Shown here in pieces: positions 33,032-40,848 of a DNA stretch of 64,000 nucleotides. The stretch's first letter is position 1, and the number at the start of each line of letters is the position of its first letter. A model generated the notes under the pieces. It saw nothing but the letters and a program-made list of their open reading frames with translations, was not told the DNA's origin and searched no databases. This DNA is from Hymenobacter caeli (GTDB taxonomy: Bacteria; Bacteroidota; Bacteroidia; Cytophagales; Hymenobacteraceae), in contig NZ_JABSNP010000004.1 in NCBI RefSeq assembly GCF_013294115.1, positions 62,001 through 126,000 on the forward strand, read 5' to 3'. A program made the position numbers and the translations under genes.

Positions 33032-33171
33032 TGATTCGCCCCAATCATCACCTGACGAAGTGCGAAACGCTGCCACAAGCCGTTCGGTGCGAGGGCCAAC
33101 CGGTCGTTGATTTTGGCGTTTTTTCTGGTTTTTACTCCGCTACCGTTTCGGTTTTCCGAAACGGTTTTTTT
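33032..33171 (+). ncRNA. Candidate small RNA or attenuated leader of about 140 nt
   Basis: Between a consensus promoter (32998-33026) and a strong terminator (stem 33142-33151 with 33156-33165, TTTT loop, six T) lies a transcript of about 140 nt. A 54-codon frame from ATG 33031 runs through the terminator and is rich in Phe (GVFSGFYS, VFRNGFF). It could be a leader peptide of an amino-acid attenuator, or the RNA may be non-coding. The downstream gene is only a remnant, so the target of such control may be lost. Confidence 0.5.
33142..33171 (+). terminator. Terminator of the small transcript
   Basis: ACCGTTTCGG pairs with CCGAAACGGT around a TTTT loop, followed by six T. Confidence 0.88.
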
Positions 33172-33234
33172 ATGCCCGTGCGGCTCCACTTTTAATTAAA
33201 ATAGGCTCCTGCCGCTCCCCTCGTTTCTCATTTT

Positions 33235-33479
33235 ATGGATGCCAACACGCTTGCCCCAAAAGTAGCCGCCGCTACCATCGCCTCGGCCCCCACCGGCAAC
33301 CGTGACCTGAGCACCGACTCGAAGACTTCGATTGGTACCTGGGTTTCCACGAGCAGAACGAAGTGCAGCAGCACTCGGGTGCCGGCGTGGGCATGGCCCG
33401 CGTGGCCCAGTTCATCCTCGGCCAGACGGGCATCCGCGACTGCGTGCCGTTCCTCATCAACCGCGAGAACGTTATCTAG
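33235..33479 (+). pseudogene. Frameshifted gene remnant
   Basis: The ATG at 33235 opens a plausible N-terminus, but the frame turns into Ser/Arg-rich nonsense after about 30 codons. Shifting frame near 33320 gives a protein-like run, EDFDWYLGFHEQNEVQQHSG and ARVAQFILGQTGIRDCVPFL, to a TAG at 33477. A one-base deletion best explains this. I do not recognise the family. A terminator follows at 33496. Confidence 0.5.
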
Positions 33480-33495
33480 TTGACCCGCTGAAGCG

Positions 33496-33522
33496 AGCCG
33501 CCCGGTGCAAGCCGGGCGGCTT
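33496..33522 (+). terminator. Terminator before pyrF
   Basis: AGCCGCCCGG pairs with CCGGGCGGCT around a 6-nt loop and is followed by TT, then directly by a TACTTTTG box. Confidence 0.75.
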
Positions 33523-33530
33523 TACTTTTG
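33523..33530 (+). promoter_or_regulatory. -7 box (TACTTTTG) of the pyrF-purM operon
   Basis: Exact TAnnTTTG match at the foot of the preceding terminator, 26 nt before the pyrF GTG start. It is the best candidate start of the nucleotide operon. Confidence 0.5.
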
Positions 33531-33556
33531 GGGCCACTCACTCCTTATTCGCTTTT

Positions 33557-34324
33557 GTGCAACAACTGATTACCCGCGTTCAAGCCGTCAATTCACTGCT
33601 CTGCGTGGGCCTCGACCCCGTGGGCGACGATGCCCAAGCGGCCGCCCGCTTGCGCGAGGTAGTGGCCGAAACCCACGCCTACGCGGCGGCTTTCAAGCCA
33701 AATCTGGCTTTTTTTCTGAGCCGGGAAGACGGTGTGGCGCTGCTAAAAAGCACCATCCAGGGCATTCCAGCCGATATTCCGGTGATTCTGGACGGTAAGT
33801 TTGGCGACATTGCCAACACCGCCGACCACTATGCCCGCTTCGCCTACGACGTGGTGGGGGCCCACGGCGTGACCGTGAACCCCTACATGGGCGACGACGC
33901 CATCCGGCCCTTCGCCCGGCCCGGCAAGTTGGTGTTTTCGCTGGCCAAAACCTCCAACAAGCCCGCCCACAACCTGCAAGACCAGGCCCTGGCCCACGGC
34001 GGCCACCTCAGCGACTTGGCCGCCCAGGTGGCCCGGCAGCTCGACGAGGAGCTGCCCGAGGCCATCATCGGCCTCGTGGTGGGCGCCACCGAGCCCATGG
34101 CCATGGCCCGCGTACGGGCCGCCTGCCCGCGGCAGTGGTTCCTGGTGCCCGGCATCGGGGCCCAGGGCGGCGACCTGGCCGCCACGCTCAAGGCCGGCCT
34201 GCGCAAAGACGGCAGCGGCGTGCTCATCAACGCATCGCGCAGCATCTGGCAAGCGGCCAATGCCGGCAAGGCGGCGCAGGAGCTGCGTGACCAGATTAAT
34301 GAATTTCGTGTGATAAAGGCTTGA
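33557..34324 (+). CDS. pyrF: Orotidine 5'-phosphate decarboxylase
   Basis: About 255 residues. It catalyses OMP to UMP, the last step of de novo pyrimidine synthesis. Motifs are CVGLDP, AFKPNLAFF and the catalytic Asp-x-Lys-x-x-Asp in ILDGKFGDIANTAD, with a C-terminal phosphate loop VPGIGAQGGD. This is the longer type found in Bacteroidota. No ATG fits; I chose GTG 33557 because it starts the conserved FVQQLITRV helix. pyrE follows after a large palindrome. Confidence 0.92.
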   Translation: MQQLITRVQAVNSLLCVGLDPVGDDAQAAARLREVVAETHAYAAAFKPNLAFFLSREDGVALLKSTIQGIPADIPVILDGKFGDIANTADHYARFAYDVVGAHGVTVNPYMGDDAIRPFARPGKLVFSLAKTSNKPAHNLQDQALAHGGHLSDLAAQVARQLDEELPEAIIGLVVGATEPMAMARVRAACPRQWFLVPGIGAQGGDLAATLKAGLRKDGSGVLINASRSIWQAANAGKAAQELRDQINEFRVIKA

Positions 34325-34353
34325 TCGAAGCTTTTCTACAAATGCATTGCACC

Positions 34354-34457
34354 GGGGAACCTCACCCCCGGCCCCTCTCCAAAAGAGAGGGGTGCCAGTA
34401 CCTGAATCGTTGAACGCACCCCTCTCTTTTGGAGAGGGGCCGGGGGTGAGGTTCCCC
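34354..34457. repeat. Palindromic repeat, 42-bp perfect arms (CCTCACCCCCGGCCCC family)
   Basis: Arms 34354-34395 and 34416-34457 are exact complements with a 20-nt loop. Each arm contains CTCTCC-AAAA-GAGAGG as a nested unit. A second copy of the family is at 54800-54968. It sits between pyrF and pyrE and would fold into a very stable hairpin in the mRNA. Confidence 0.9.
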
Positions 34458-34486
34458 GGACGCAGTGATTGAATCACGCAATAACC

Positions 34487-35113
34487 ATGACCCTAACCCT
34501 CACCCCCGACCTGCCCGCCGCCGAAGTGGCCACTATTCTGGAAGCGCAGTTGCGCCAGGAAGATGCGCTGCTGAGTGGCCACTTTAAGTTGTCGTCGGGC
34601 CTGCACTCGGATACCTACGTGCAGTGCGCCCGCTTTTTGCGGCGGCCCGAGCTGGCGGCCCCGGCCATGGCCGTGCTGGCGGCGCAGCTGCGGGCGGCTG
34701 GCCTGGTGCCCGATACCGTGGTGGGCCCCGCCATGGGCGGCGTGGTGGTGAGCTACGAGCTGGCCCGCCAGCTGGGCGTGCCCTCCCTTTTTACGGAGCG
34801 CGACGCGCAGGGCGAAATGACTTTGCGGCGCGGCTTCACGCTGCGGCCGGGCGAGCGGGTAATCATTGCGGAAGACGTAGTTACGACCGGCAAGAGCACC
34901 TTGGAAGTAGCGCGGGTTTTGGGCGAGATGGGGGTGGAAGTTTTGGCGGTGGCCTCATTAATTGACCGGACGGGTGGTGCGGTGAAGCTCCCGTTCCCGA
35001 ACTTTGCGCTGTTGGCGGTGAACGCCGCCGTGTTTGACGCCGACCACATTCCGGCGCATTTGGCTGGAGTGCCGGCCGTGAAGCCAGGCAGCCGGCCCGA
35101 GAAAGCCGCTTAG
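34487..35113 (+). CDS. pyrE: Orotate phosphoribosyltransferase
   Basis: About 208 residues from ATG 34487. It joins orotate and PRPP to give OMP, the substrate of the upstream PyrF. The FKLSSGLHSDTYVQCARFL block is typical of the bacterial enzyme. The PRPP-binding motif is VIIAEDVVTTGKSTLEVARV. Co-location with pyrF and the pur genes makes a combined pyrimidine/purine operon. Confidence 0.92.
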   Translation: MTLTLTPDLPAAEVATILEAQLRQEDALLSGHFKLSSGLHSDTYVQCARFLRRPELAAPAMAVLAAQLRAAGLVPDTVVGPAMGGVVVSYELARQLGVPSLFTERDAQGEMTLRRGFTLRPGERVIIAEDVVTTGKSTLEVARVLGEMGVEVLAVASLIDRTGGAVKLPFPNFALLAVNAAVFDADHIPAHLAGVPAVKPGSRPEKAA

Positions 35114-35152
35114 ATTCAATTGCTTGGGAAGGCAGCTTTTTAGCGAGGACTT

Positions 35153-38100
35153 ATGACTTTGACGGATTTGGAACCGACCACCCATACCATCCAACTCACC
35201 CTCAAACCGGGCCAGCACGACGGCGATGGCCACCGGGTGGCGGCCGCCGCGGCGCGCCACCTGGGCCTGGCCACCGGCCGCGTGCGCACCGCCGCCCGCT
35301 ACACGGTGCGCTACGGGGCCCTCAGCACGGAGCAATTGCGCGCCTTTGCCACCCGCTGCCTCGCCGACCCGGTTTTGCACGACGTAACCCTGAACGAAGC
35401 CGTGGCCCCAGTGCCCGGCTTTGCTGCTTACATCCTGGTGGCCAGGGGCCCCGGCGTGACCGACGACGAGGGCACCAGCGCCCAGAACGCGCTGGCCGAC
35501 TTCCTGAACGAGCCGATGGACACGCGCACGCAGCACATTTTCAGCAAGCGCCTGTACTTGCTGGAGCACGACCTGCCCACCACCGACCTGCGCCGCTTGG
35601 CCGAGGAGCTGCTGGGCAACAAGATGATCAACCGCTTCGAGGTGGGCCGCGTGGCCGACGGCATCCGCGACTACACGCCGCGGCCCGGCGGCGGCGCGGA
35701 AGCTATTACAGAGACGATTTCGCTCAACGGTCTCAGCGATGGGGCCCTGGTGCAGCTCTCGAAGGACAATATCTACGCGCTGAACCTGGAGGAAATGCGC
35801 GCCGTGCGCGATTACTACGCTTCGGCCGAAACACAGGCCACGCGCCGCGCCCAGGGCCTGCCCGCCGACCCCACCGATTGCGAGCTGGAAATTATCGCCC
35901 AAACGTGGTCGGAGCACTGCAAGCACAAGGAGTTCAGCGCCGTTATCAATTACCGCGATTTGGCGACGGGGGAGGAGAAGCAGATTGACTCGCTCTTCAA
36001 AACCTACATTAAGGACGCTACTTCGGAAGTGGACCGCCAGCTGCGTGCCAACGGCAACGACTGGCTCATTAAAGTGTTCAGCGACAACGCGGGGGCCGTG
36101 CGCATTAACGCCGACTCGCTGTTTGTGTGGAAGGTGGAAACCCACAACTCGCCCTCGGCCATCGACCCCTACGGCGGGGCCATCACCGGCATTTTGGGCA
36201 ACAACCGCGACCCGCTGGCCACCGGCATCGGCGGGGCCCGGCTGCTGTTCAACACCAACGTGCTCTGCTTCGGCAACCCCGCCTACGACGGGCCCCTGCT
36301 GACCGGCCAGCTGCACCCGCGCCGCATTCTGGAAGGCGTGCGCAAGGGCATCGAGGACGGCGGCAACAAGTCGGGCGTGCCCACGGTGAACGGCGCCATC
36401 GTGTTTGACGACCGCTACCGCGGCAAGCCGCTGGTGTACTGCGGCACCGGCGCCGTGATGCCGATGCAGTTCGCGGGCCTCGACTCGTGGGAGAAAAAGA
36501 TTGACGCCGGCGACCGGATTGTGATGGCCGGCGGCCGCGTGGGCAAGGACGGCATCCACGGCGCCACGTTCTCCAGCATCGAGCTGGACGAAAGTGCCCC
36601 CGCCACGGCCGTGCAAATCGGCTCGCCCATCACCCAAAAGCTGGCGATGGACTTCCTGCTGATTGCCGCCCGCCGGGGCCTGCTCAAGTGCAGCACCGAC
36701 AACGGCGCGGGCGGCTTGTCGTCGTCCGTGGGCGAGCTGGCCGGCATCAGTGGCGGTGCGGTGGTGGAGCTGGAAAAAGTGCCTTTGAAATATCCGGGCT
36801 TGCGGCCCTGGGAGATTTTCGTGAGCGAGTCGCAGGAGCGGTTTACGCTGGTGGTGGAGCCCGCCCGCCTGGCCGAGCTGCTGGCGCTGGGCCAGGAAAT
36901 GGAGGTGGAGCTGACCGACATCGGCCACTTCACCAACGACGGCTCGCTGGACGTGAACTTCGACGGGCAGCCCGTGGCGCGCCTCGCGCTGGCGTTTTTG
37001 CACGACGGCGTGCCGCGCAAAACGCTGGAAGCCGAGTACGAAAAACTCGCGGCCACTGAGCCGAAAATCCCGGGTCTGCGCGACTACACCGGCACGCTGC
37101 GCCAGTTGCTGGGGGCCCTGAATATCTGCTCGCGCGAATCGGTTATCCGGCAGTACGACCACGAGGTGAAGGGCCGCACGATTGTGAAGCCGCTGATGGG
37201 CGCCACCGGCCAGGCCCCGCAGGACGCGGCCGTGGTGCGCTTCAACTTCGAGAGCTGGGAGGGCGTGGCCGTGAGCAACGGCATTTTGCCCCGCTACGGC
37301 GACCTGGACGCTTACCAGATGTCGGCTGGCTCGTTCGACGAGGCCGTGCGCCAGATTATTGCCGTGGGCGGCAAGCTGCCCAACCTCACGCCGGGCGACA
37401 ATATTTTCTGGTCGGTGAACGACAACTTCTGTGTGCCCGATTCGGTGTACGACCCCGCCATCAACCCCGACGGCAAGCAGAAACTGGCTAAGCTGGTGCA
37501 GATGTGCGAGGCCCTGCGCGACGCCACGGCCGCCTACTGCATCCCGCTCACGAGCGGCAAGGACAGCATGAAGAACGACTTCAAGGCCGACGGCGTGAAG
37601 ATTTCCGTGCCGCCTACTGTACTTTACTCCATGACGGCGAAGATGGAGGACGTGCGCCGCGCCATCACCTCTGATTTTAAGGAAGCCGGCGACGTCATCT
37701 ACCTGCTGGGCGAAACCTACGATGAGCTGGGCGGCTCCGAGTTCTACGCCCTGCACGGCGAACTGGGGGCCCAGGTGCCCCGGGTGCGCTTCGCGGAAGC
37801 CAAGGCGCTCTACACCCTCATCGGCCAGGCCAACGACGGGGCTCTCATCCAATCGTGCCACGACCTGAGCGACGGCGGTCTCGCCGTGGCGCTGGCCGAG
37901 GCCACGTTCGGGTACGGCTGCGGCGCTTCGGTGGAGCTGCCCGAAACCGCGTTGCCGTTGGCCACGCAGCTGTTTTCGGAGTCGCACTCGCGCTTCGTGG
38001 CCACCGTGGCTCCGGCCGATGTGTTGGCCTTTGAGGCGCTAATGGGCGGCCGTGCCACGCGCCTGGGCGTCGTCACCGACGACGGCCAACTGACCGTGCG

Positions 38101-38227
38101 CTACGCCGGCCAAACGGTCATTGGGGCCCCCACCACTGCGCTGCGGCACACCTGGTCAAATGGGCCTGTTAATCAATTGCTTGGCGTGGACGAGCTAGCA
38201 GGCTTCGGCGAGTCGACCGGGCACTAA
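35153..38227 (+). CDS. purL: Phosphoribosylformylglycinamidine synthase, synthetase subunit
   Basis: The protein has 1024 residues. It converts FGAR to FGAM with ATP and ammonia from PurQ. The N-terminal 230 residues match the PurS-like and linker domains of the large-type enzyme. SEHCKHKEFSA near residue 253, NKSGVPTVNG, and the second AIRS-like half (SKDSMKND-like GKDSMKNDF; CHDLSDGGLAVALAEA) follow. Large-type PurL enzymes usually carry the glutaminase at the C-terminus (about 1300 residues); here it is a separate gene, purQ, overlapping by one base (TAATG). Confidence 0.93.
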   Translation: MTLTDLEPTTHTIQLTLKPGQHDGDGHRVAAAAARHLGLATGRVRTAARYTVRYGALSTEQLRAFATRCLADPVLHDVTLNEAVAPVPGFAAYILVARGPGVTDDEGTSAQNALADFLNEPMDTRTQHIFSKRLYLLEHDLPTTDLRRLAEELLGNKMINRFEVGRVADGIRDYTPRPGGGAEAITETISLNGLSDGALVQLSKDNIYALNLEEMRAVRDYYASAETQATRRAQGLPADPTDCELEIIAQTWSEHCKHKEFSAVINYRDLATGEEKQIDSLFKTYIKDATSEVDRQLRANGNDWLIKVFSDNAGAVRINADSLFVWKVETHNSPSAIDPYGGAITGILGNNRDPLATGIGGARLLFNTNVLCFGNPAYDGPLLTGQLHPRRILEGVRKGIEDGGNKSGVPTVNGAIVFDDRYRGKPLVYCGTGAVMPMQFAGLDSWEKKIDAGDRIVMAGGRVGKDGIHGATFSSIELDESAPATAVQIGSPITQKLAMDFLLIAARRGLLKCSTDNGAGGLSSSVGELAGISGGAVVELEKVPLKYPGLRPWEIFVSESQERFTLVVEPARLAELLALGQEMEVELTDIGHFTNDGSLDVNFDGQPVARLALAFLHDGVPRKTLEAEYEKLAATEPKIPGLRDYTGTLRQLLGALNICSRESVIRQYDHEVKGRTIVKPLMGATGQAPQDAAVVRFNFESWEGVAVSNGILPRYGDLDAYQMSAGSFDEAVRQIIAVGGKLPNLTPGDNIFWSVNDNFCVPDSVYDPAINPDGKQKLAKLVQMCEALRDATAAYCIPLTSGKDSMKNDFKADGVKISVPPTVLYSMTAKMEDVRRAITSDFKEAGDVIYLLGETYDELGGSEFYALHGELGAQVPRVRFAEAKALYTLIGQANDGALIQSCHDLSDGGLAVALAEATFGYGCGASVELPETALPLATQLFSESHSRFVATVAPADVLAFEALMGGRATRLGVVTDDGQLTVRYAGQTVIGAPTTALRHTWSNGPVNQLLGVDELAGFGESTGH

Positions 38228-39162
38228 TGGCACAAACTGCTGGCGCTTCGGCCCAAAACCCCAATCAGATGGCACAAGACTCGCAGAAGCTAGTACATAA
38301 AGTTCAATTACCGGCACAAGATGGCGCCGTGCGGGCCCTCGTGCTCACCGGCTTCGGTATCAACTGCGAAGAGGAAATTGCGGCCGCCTACCGGCTCGCC
38401 GGGGCCCAGGCCACCATCGTGCACCTCAACCAAGTGCTGCACGGCGCGGTGAGCATCCACGACTTCGACGTGCTGACCTTCCCCGGCGGGTTCTCGTTCG
38501 GCGACGACCTGGGTTCGGGCGTGGTGCTGGCCAACAAGCTGCGCTACCGCCAGACGGGCCCCGGCGGCCGCACGCTGCTCGATGACCTCAAGCAGTTCGT
38601 GGCCGACGGCAAGTTCGTGCTCGGCATCTGCAACGGCTTCCAGGTGCTGGTGAAGCTGGGCCTGCTGCCCAACCTGGGCGGCGACGTGACGCCCGAAGTG
38701 ACCTTGACGCACAACGCCTCGGGCCGCTACGAGGACCGCTGGGTGCGCCTGCGCGTTAATCCATTGTCAAAAACGCCTTTCCTCAAGGGCCTCGACGTGC
38801 TGGAGGTGCCCGTGCGCCACGGCGAAGGCCGCCTCGTGGTGCCCGACGCCGCCACCCGGGGGGCCCTGGAAGCGGCCGGCCTCAACTGCCTCTCCTATAT
38901 AGATGCGGCCGGCGACGGCACCAGCGAATACCCGCACAACCCCAACGGCGCCGACCTCAACTGCGCCGGCCTCACCGACCCCACCGGGCAGGTGTTTGGC
39001 CTGATGCCGCACCCCGAGGCGTTCCTCTCGGCCTTCAACCACCCCGACTGGGCCCGCCGCCGCCGCCAAAACCCGGGGGCCCCGGAAGAGGGGGAGGGGC
39101 TGCAGATTTTCAGGAATATTGTGGAGCACATCGCTCAAAAGCATTCAGTTTTGGCCAGCTAA
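38227..39162 (+). CDS. purQ: Phosphoribosylformylglycinamidine synthase, glutaminase subunit
   Basis: The protein has 311 residues. It supplies ammonia to PurL. The class I amidotransferase nucleophile Cys lies in LGICNGFQVLVKLG, the His/Glu pair in LMPHPEAFLS, and the oxyanion region in FPGGFSFGDDLGSG. A 35-residue polar N-terminal extension (AQNPNQMAQDSQK) is unusual; a start nearer the conserved VRALVLTGFGINCEEE is possible. However, the overlap TAATG with purL supports this start by translational coupling. Confidence 0.93.
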   Translation: MAQTAGASAQNPNQMAQDSQKLVHKVQLPAQDGAVRALVLTGFGINCEEEIAAAYRLAGAQATIVHLNQVLHGAVSIHDFDVLTFPGGFSFGDDLGSGVVLANKLRYRQTGPGGRTLLDDLKQFVADGKFVLGICNGFQVLVKLGLLPNLGGDVTPEVTLTHNASGRYEDRWVRLRVNPLSKTPFLKGLDVLEVPVRHGEGRLVVPDAATRGALEAAGLNCLSYIDAAGDGTSEYPHNPNGADLNCAGLTDPTGQVFGLMPHPEAFLSAFNHPDWARRRRQNPGAPEEGEGLQIFRNIVEHIAQKHSVLAS

Positions 39163-39168
39163 GTCTTC

Positions 39169-40119
39169 ATGAACACTCTTTCGTCTTTCGATACCCCCCA
39201 GCTCCAACTGCTGCACCGCGGCAAAGTCCGCGACAGCCTCCGGGCCCCGTCGGGTGACCGCCTCATCGTCGTGACGGACCGCCTTTCGGCATTCGATTCG
39301 GTGCTTGAAACGGCCATCCCGCACAAGGGCGCGGTGCTGAACGGCCTGGCGGATTTCTGGTTTGCCAAAACCGCGCACATCATCCCCAACCACGTGCTGA
39401 AGCTGGTGGACGCCAACGCCATGCTGGTGAAGGAAGCGCAGCCAATTAAGGTGGAAATGGTGGTGCGCCAGTACCTGACGGGTTCGATGTGGCGCGGCTA
39501 CCAGGCCGGCCAGCGCACGTTTTCGGGCGTGACGGTGCCCGACGGGCTCACTCAAAACCAGGCCTTCCCGCAAGCCATTCTGACGCCTACTACCAAGGAG
39601 GAGTCCGACCGCGAAATTACCCCCGAAAACCTCGTGAGCGAGGGCTGGGTGAGCAAGGAGCTGTACGACCAGATGGGCGAGAAGTCGCTGGCCCTGTTCG
39701 CTTTAGGCTCGCAGCTGCTTGCCGAGAAGGGCATCATCCTGGTTGATACCAAGTACGAGTTCGGCTTGCTCGACGACCAGCTGATTCTCATCGACGAGAT
39801 GCACACGCCGGACTCGTCGCGCTTCTGGGCGGCCGACGACTACGCAGCCAACCCGCTCACTGCTACGCAGATGGACAAAGAATACGTGCGCCAGTGGCTG
39901 ATTGCCAACAAGAAAGACGGCCAGTACCCCCGCGCCCTCACCCCGGAAGTGGCCCAGGAAGCCAGCCGCCGCTACCTCGACATTTACCAGCGCATCACCG
40001 GCCAGGCCCTGCCCACGGCGGAAACTGCTGAAGCCGGCGCTCCCGACTCGGACCGCCAGGATGCCCGCGCCCGCCTGGTGGCCAACCTGGTGCAAGCCGG
40101 TATCATGAAGGACGCTTAG
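39169..40119 (+). CDS. purC: SAICAR synthetase
   Basis: The protein has 316 residues. It ligates aspartate to CAIR. Motifs: LLHRGKVRDSL, VTDRLSAFDSVLETAIPHKG, VEMVVRQYLTGSMWRGY and LVDTKYEFGL with LIDEMHTPDSSRFW. The length and order match the longer (about 310 residue) form common in Bacteroidota and yeast-like enzymes. It starts 7 nt after purQ, so they are cotranscribed. Confidence 0.95.
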   Translation: MNTLSSFDTPQLQLLHRGKVRDSLRAPSGDRLIVVTDRLSAFDSVLETAIPHKGAVLNGLADFWFAKTAHIIPNHVLKLVDANAMLVKEAQPIKVEMVVRQYLTGSMWRGYQAGQRTFSGVTVPDGLTQNQAFPQAILTPTTKEESDREITPENLVSEGWVSKELYDQMGEKSLALFALGSQLLAEKGIILVDTKYEFGLLDDQLILIDEMHTPDSSRFWAADDYAANPLTATQMDKEYVRQWLIANKKDGQYPRALTPEVAQEASRRYLDIYQRITGQALPTAETAEAGAPDSDRQDARARLVANLVQAGIMKDA

Positions 40120-40354
40120 GTGAGCAGCGTGATGTGCCCGCCGTGGAAGGATAATGCCGAGCTGGTTATGAACTTGAATTCGTTGGTCGTCGTGCCTTCG
40201 GACACACCCAACCTTACCGTGGTGCACTTCGACCGCCGCCCAGGCCGCCCTCAGGGCCCTCAACACGCCGCGTTTGCGCGAGCGCCTGCGCCAGGATATC
40301 GCCGCTACCAAAGCCAAGCTGCGGGCCGCTGACGCGGAGCTGAAGGCGCTGTAA
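40120..40354 (+). pseudogene. Short frameshifted remnant between purC and the orphan gene
   Basis: From a GTG at 40120 the frame reads NLNSLVVVPSDTPNLTVVHF, then becomes Arg/Pro-rich. Another frame then carries AQAALRALNTPRLRERLRQD and KAKLRAADAELKAL to a stop at 40352, a clear helical C-terminus. Together they look like one small gene split by a frameshift near 40235. The family is not recognised. Confidence 0.35.
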
Positions 40355-40402
40355 GCGTTAGTGACCTGACTCAGGAAGGGGCTTTTCATTGTTATTGTTG
40401 AA

Positions 40403-40774
40403 ATGCTTATGTCACCTATTGAAGTGCAGAAGATGGTCAATAACAATGAAAACTGGGCCGATGTCCGCAGTCGCTTTCTAACAAATTTTCCACCGAGTTT
40501 TCACACTGATAAAGAAGTTGAATTGCTTAATCTATGTCGGGCATCGAAGCAATTGCGGCAGCTAATCCCATTTATTAGCTTAGGGCGCTTGGGATTATGG
40601 CGTTATGATGCCTACGAAAGAGGACTTGCGGATGACTTTGTATGCCTGTATTATTATGATTTTCAATATGTTGCTTCTGATATCAGTAATGATAAAAAAC
40701 GATTTTTTGACACTTCAGAAGCCGTTATAACCTTTGTCAAGCAGCATATAAACGACGAAAATCCATTCCAATAA
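40403..40774 (+). CDS. AT-rich orphan gene, DUF6193-like
   Basis: The protein has 123 residues and is clearly AT-richer than the flanking pur genes. The segment KQLRQLIPFISLGRLGLWRY resembles the LRxLxPFxSxGRL block of DUF6193 proteins. The end is SEAVITFVKQHINDE. No signal peptide. Starts at 40403 and 40409 are both possible. Such genes are often immunity-like cargo; the position inside the purine operon gives no functional clue. Confidence 0.55.
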   Translation: MLMSPIEVQKMVNNNENWADVRSRFLTNFPPSFHTDKEVELLNLCRASKQLRQLIPFISLGRLGLWRYDAYERGLADDFVCLYYYDFQYVASDISNDKKRFFDTSEAVITFVKQHINDENPFQ

Positions 40775-40848
40775 ATCATTTTTAAACCTGCTTGCCTTCA
40801 CTTCCAATCGAGAAAGAAACAGGTATAGAATCCACTGAACCTACGCCT

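Noticed and set aside
33031..33195. A 54-codon protein-coding gene
   Set aside because: The frame runs straight through a strong terminator, so it is described as a leader or small RNA instead.
34958..37987. A 1009-codon open frame on the minus strand opposite purL
   Set aside because: It is antisense to the confirmed purL frame, is rich in His/Gly/Ala/Arg with no domain, and is a shadow of high-GC codon use.
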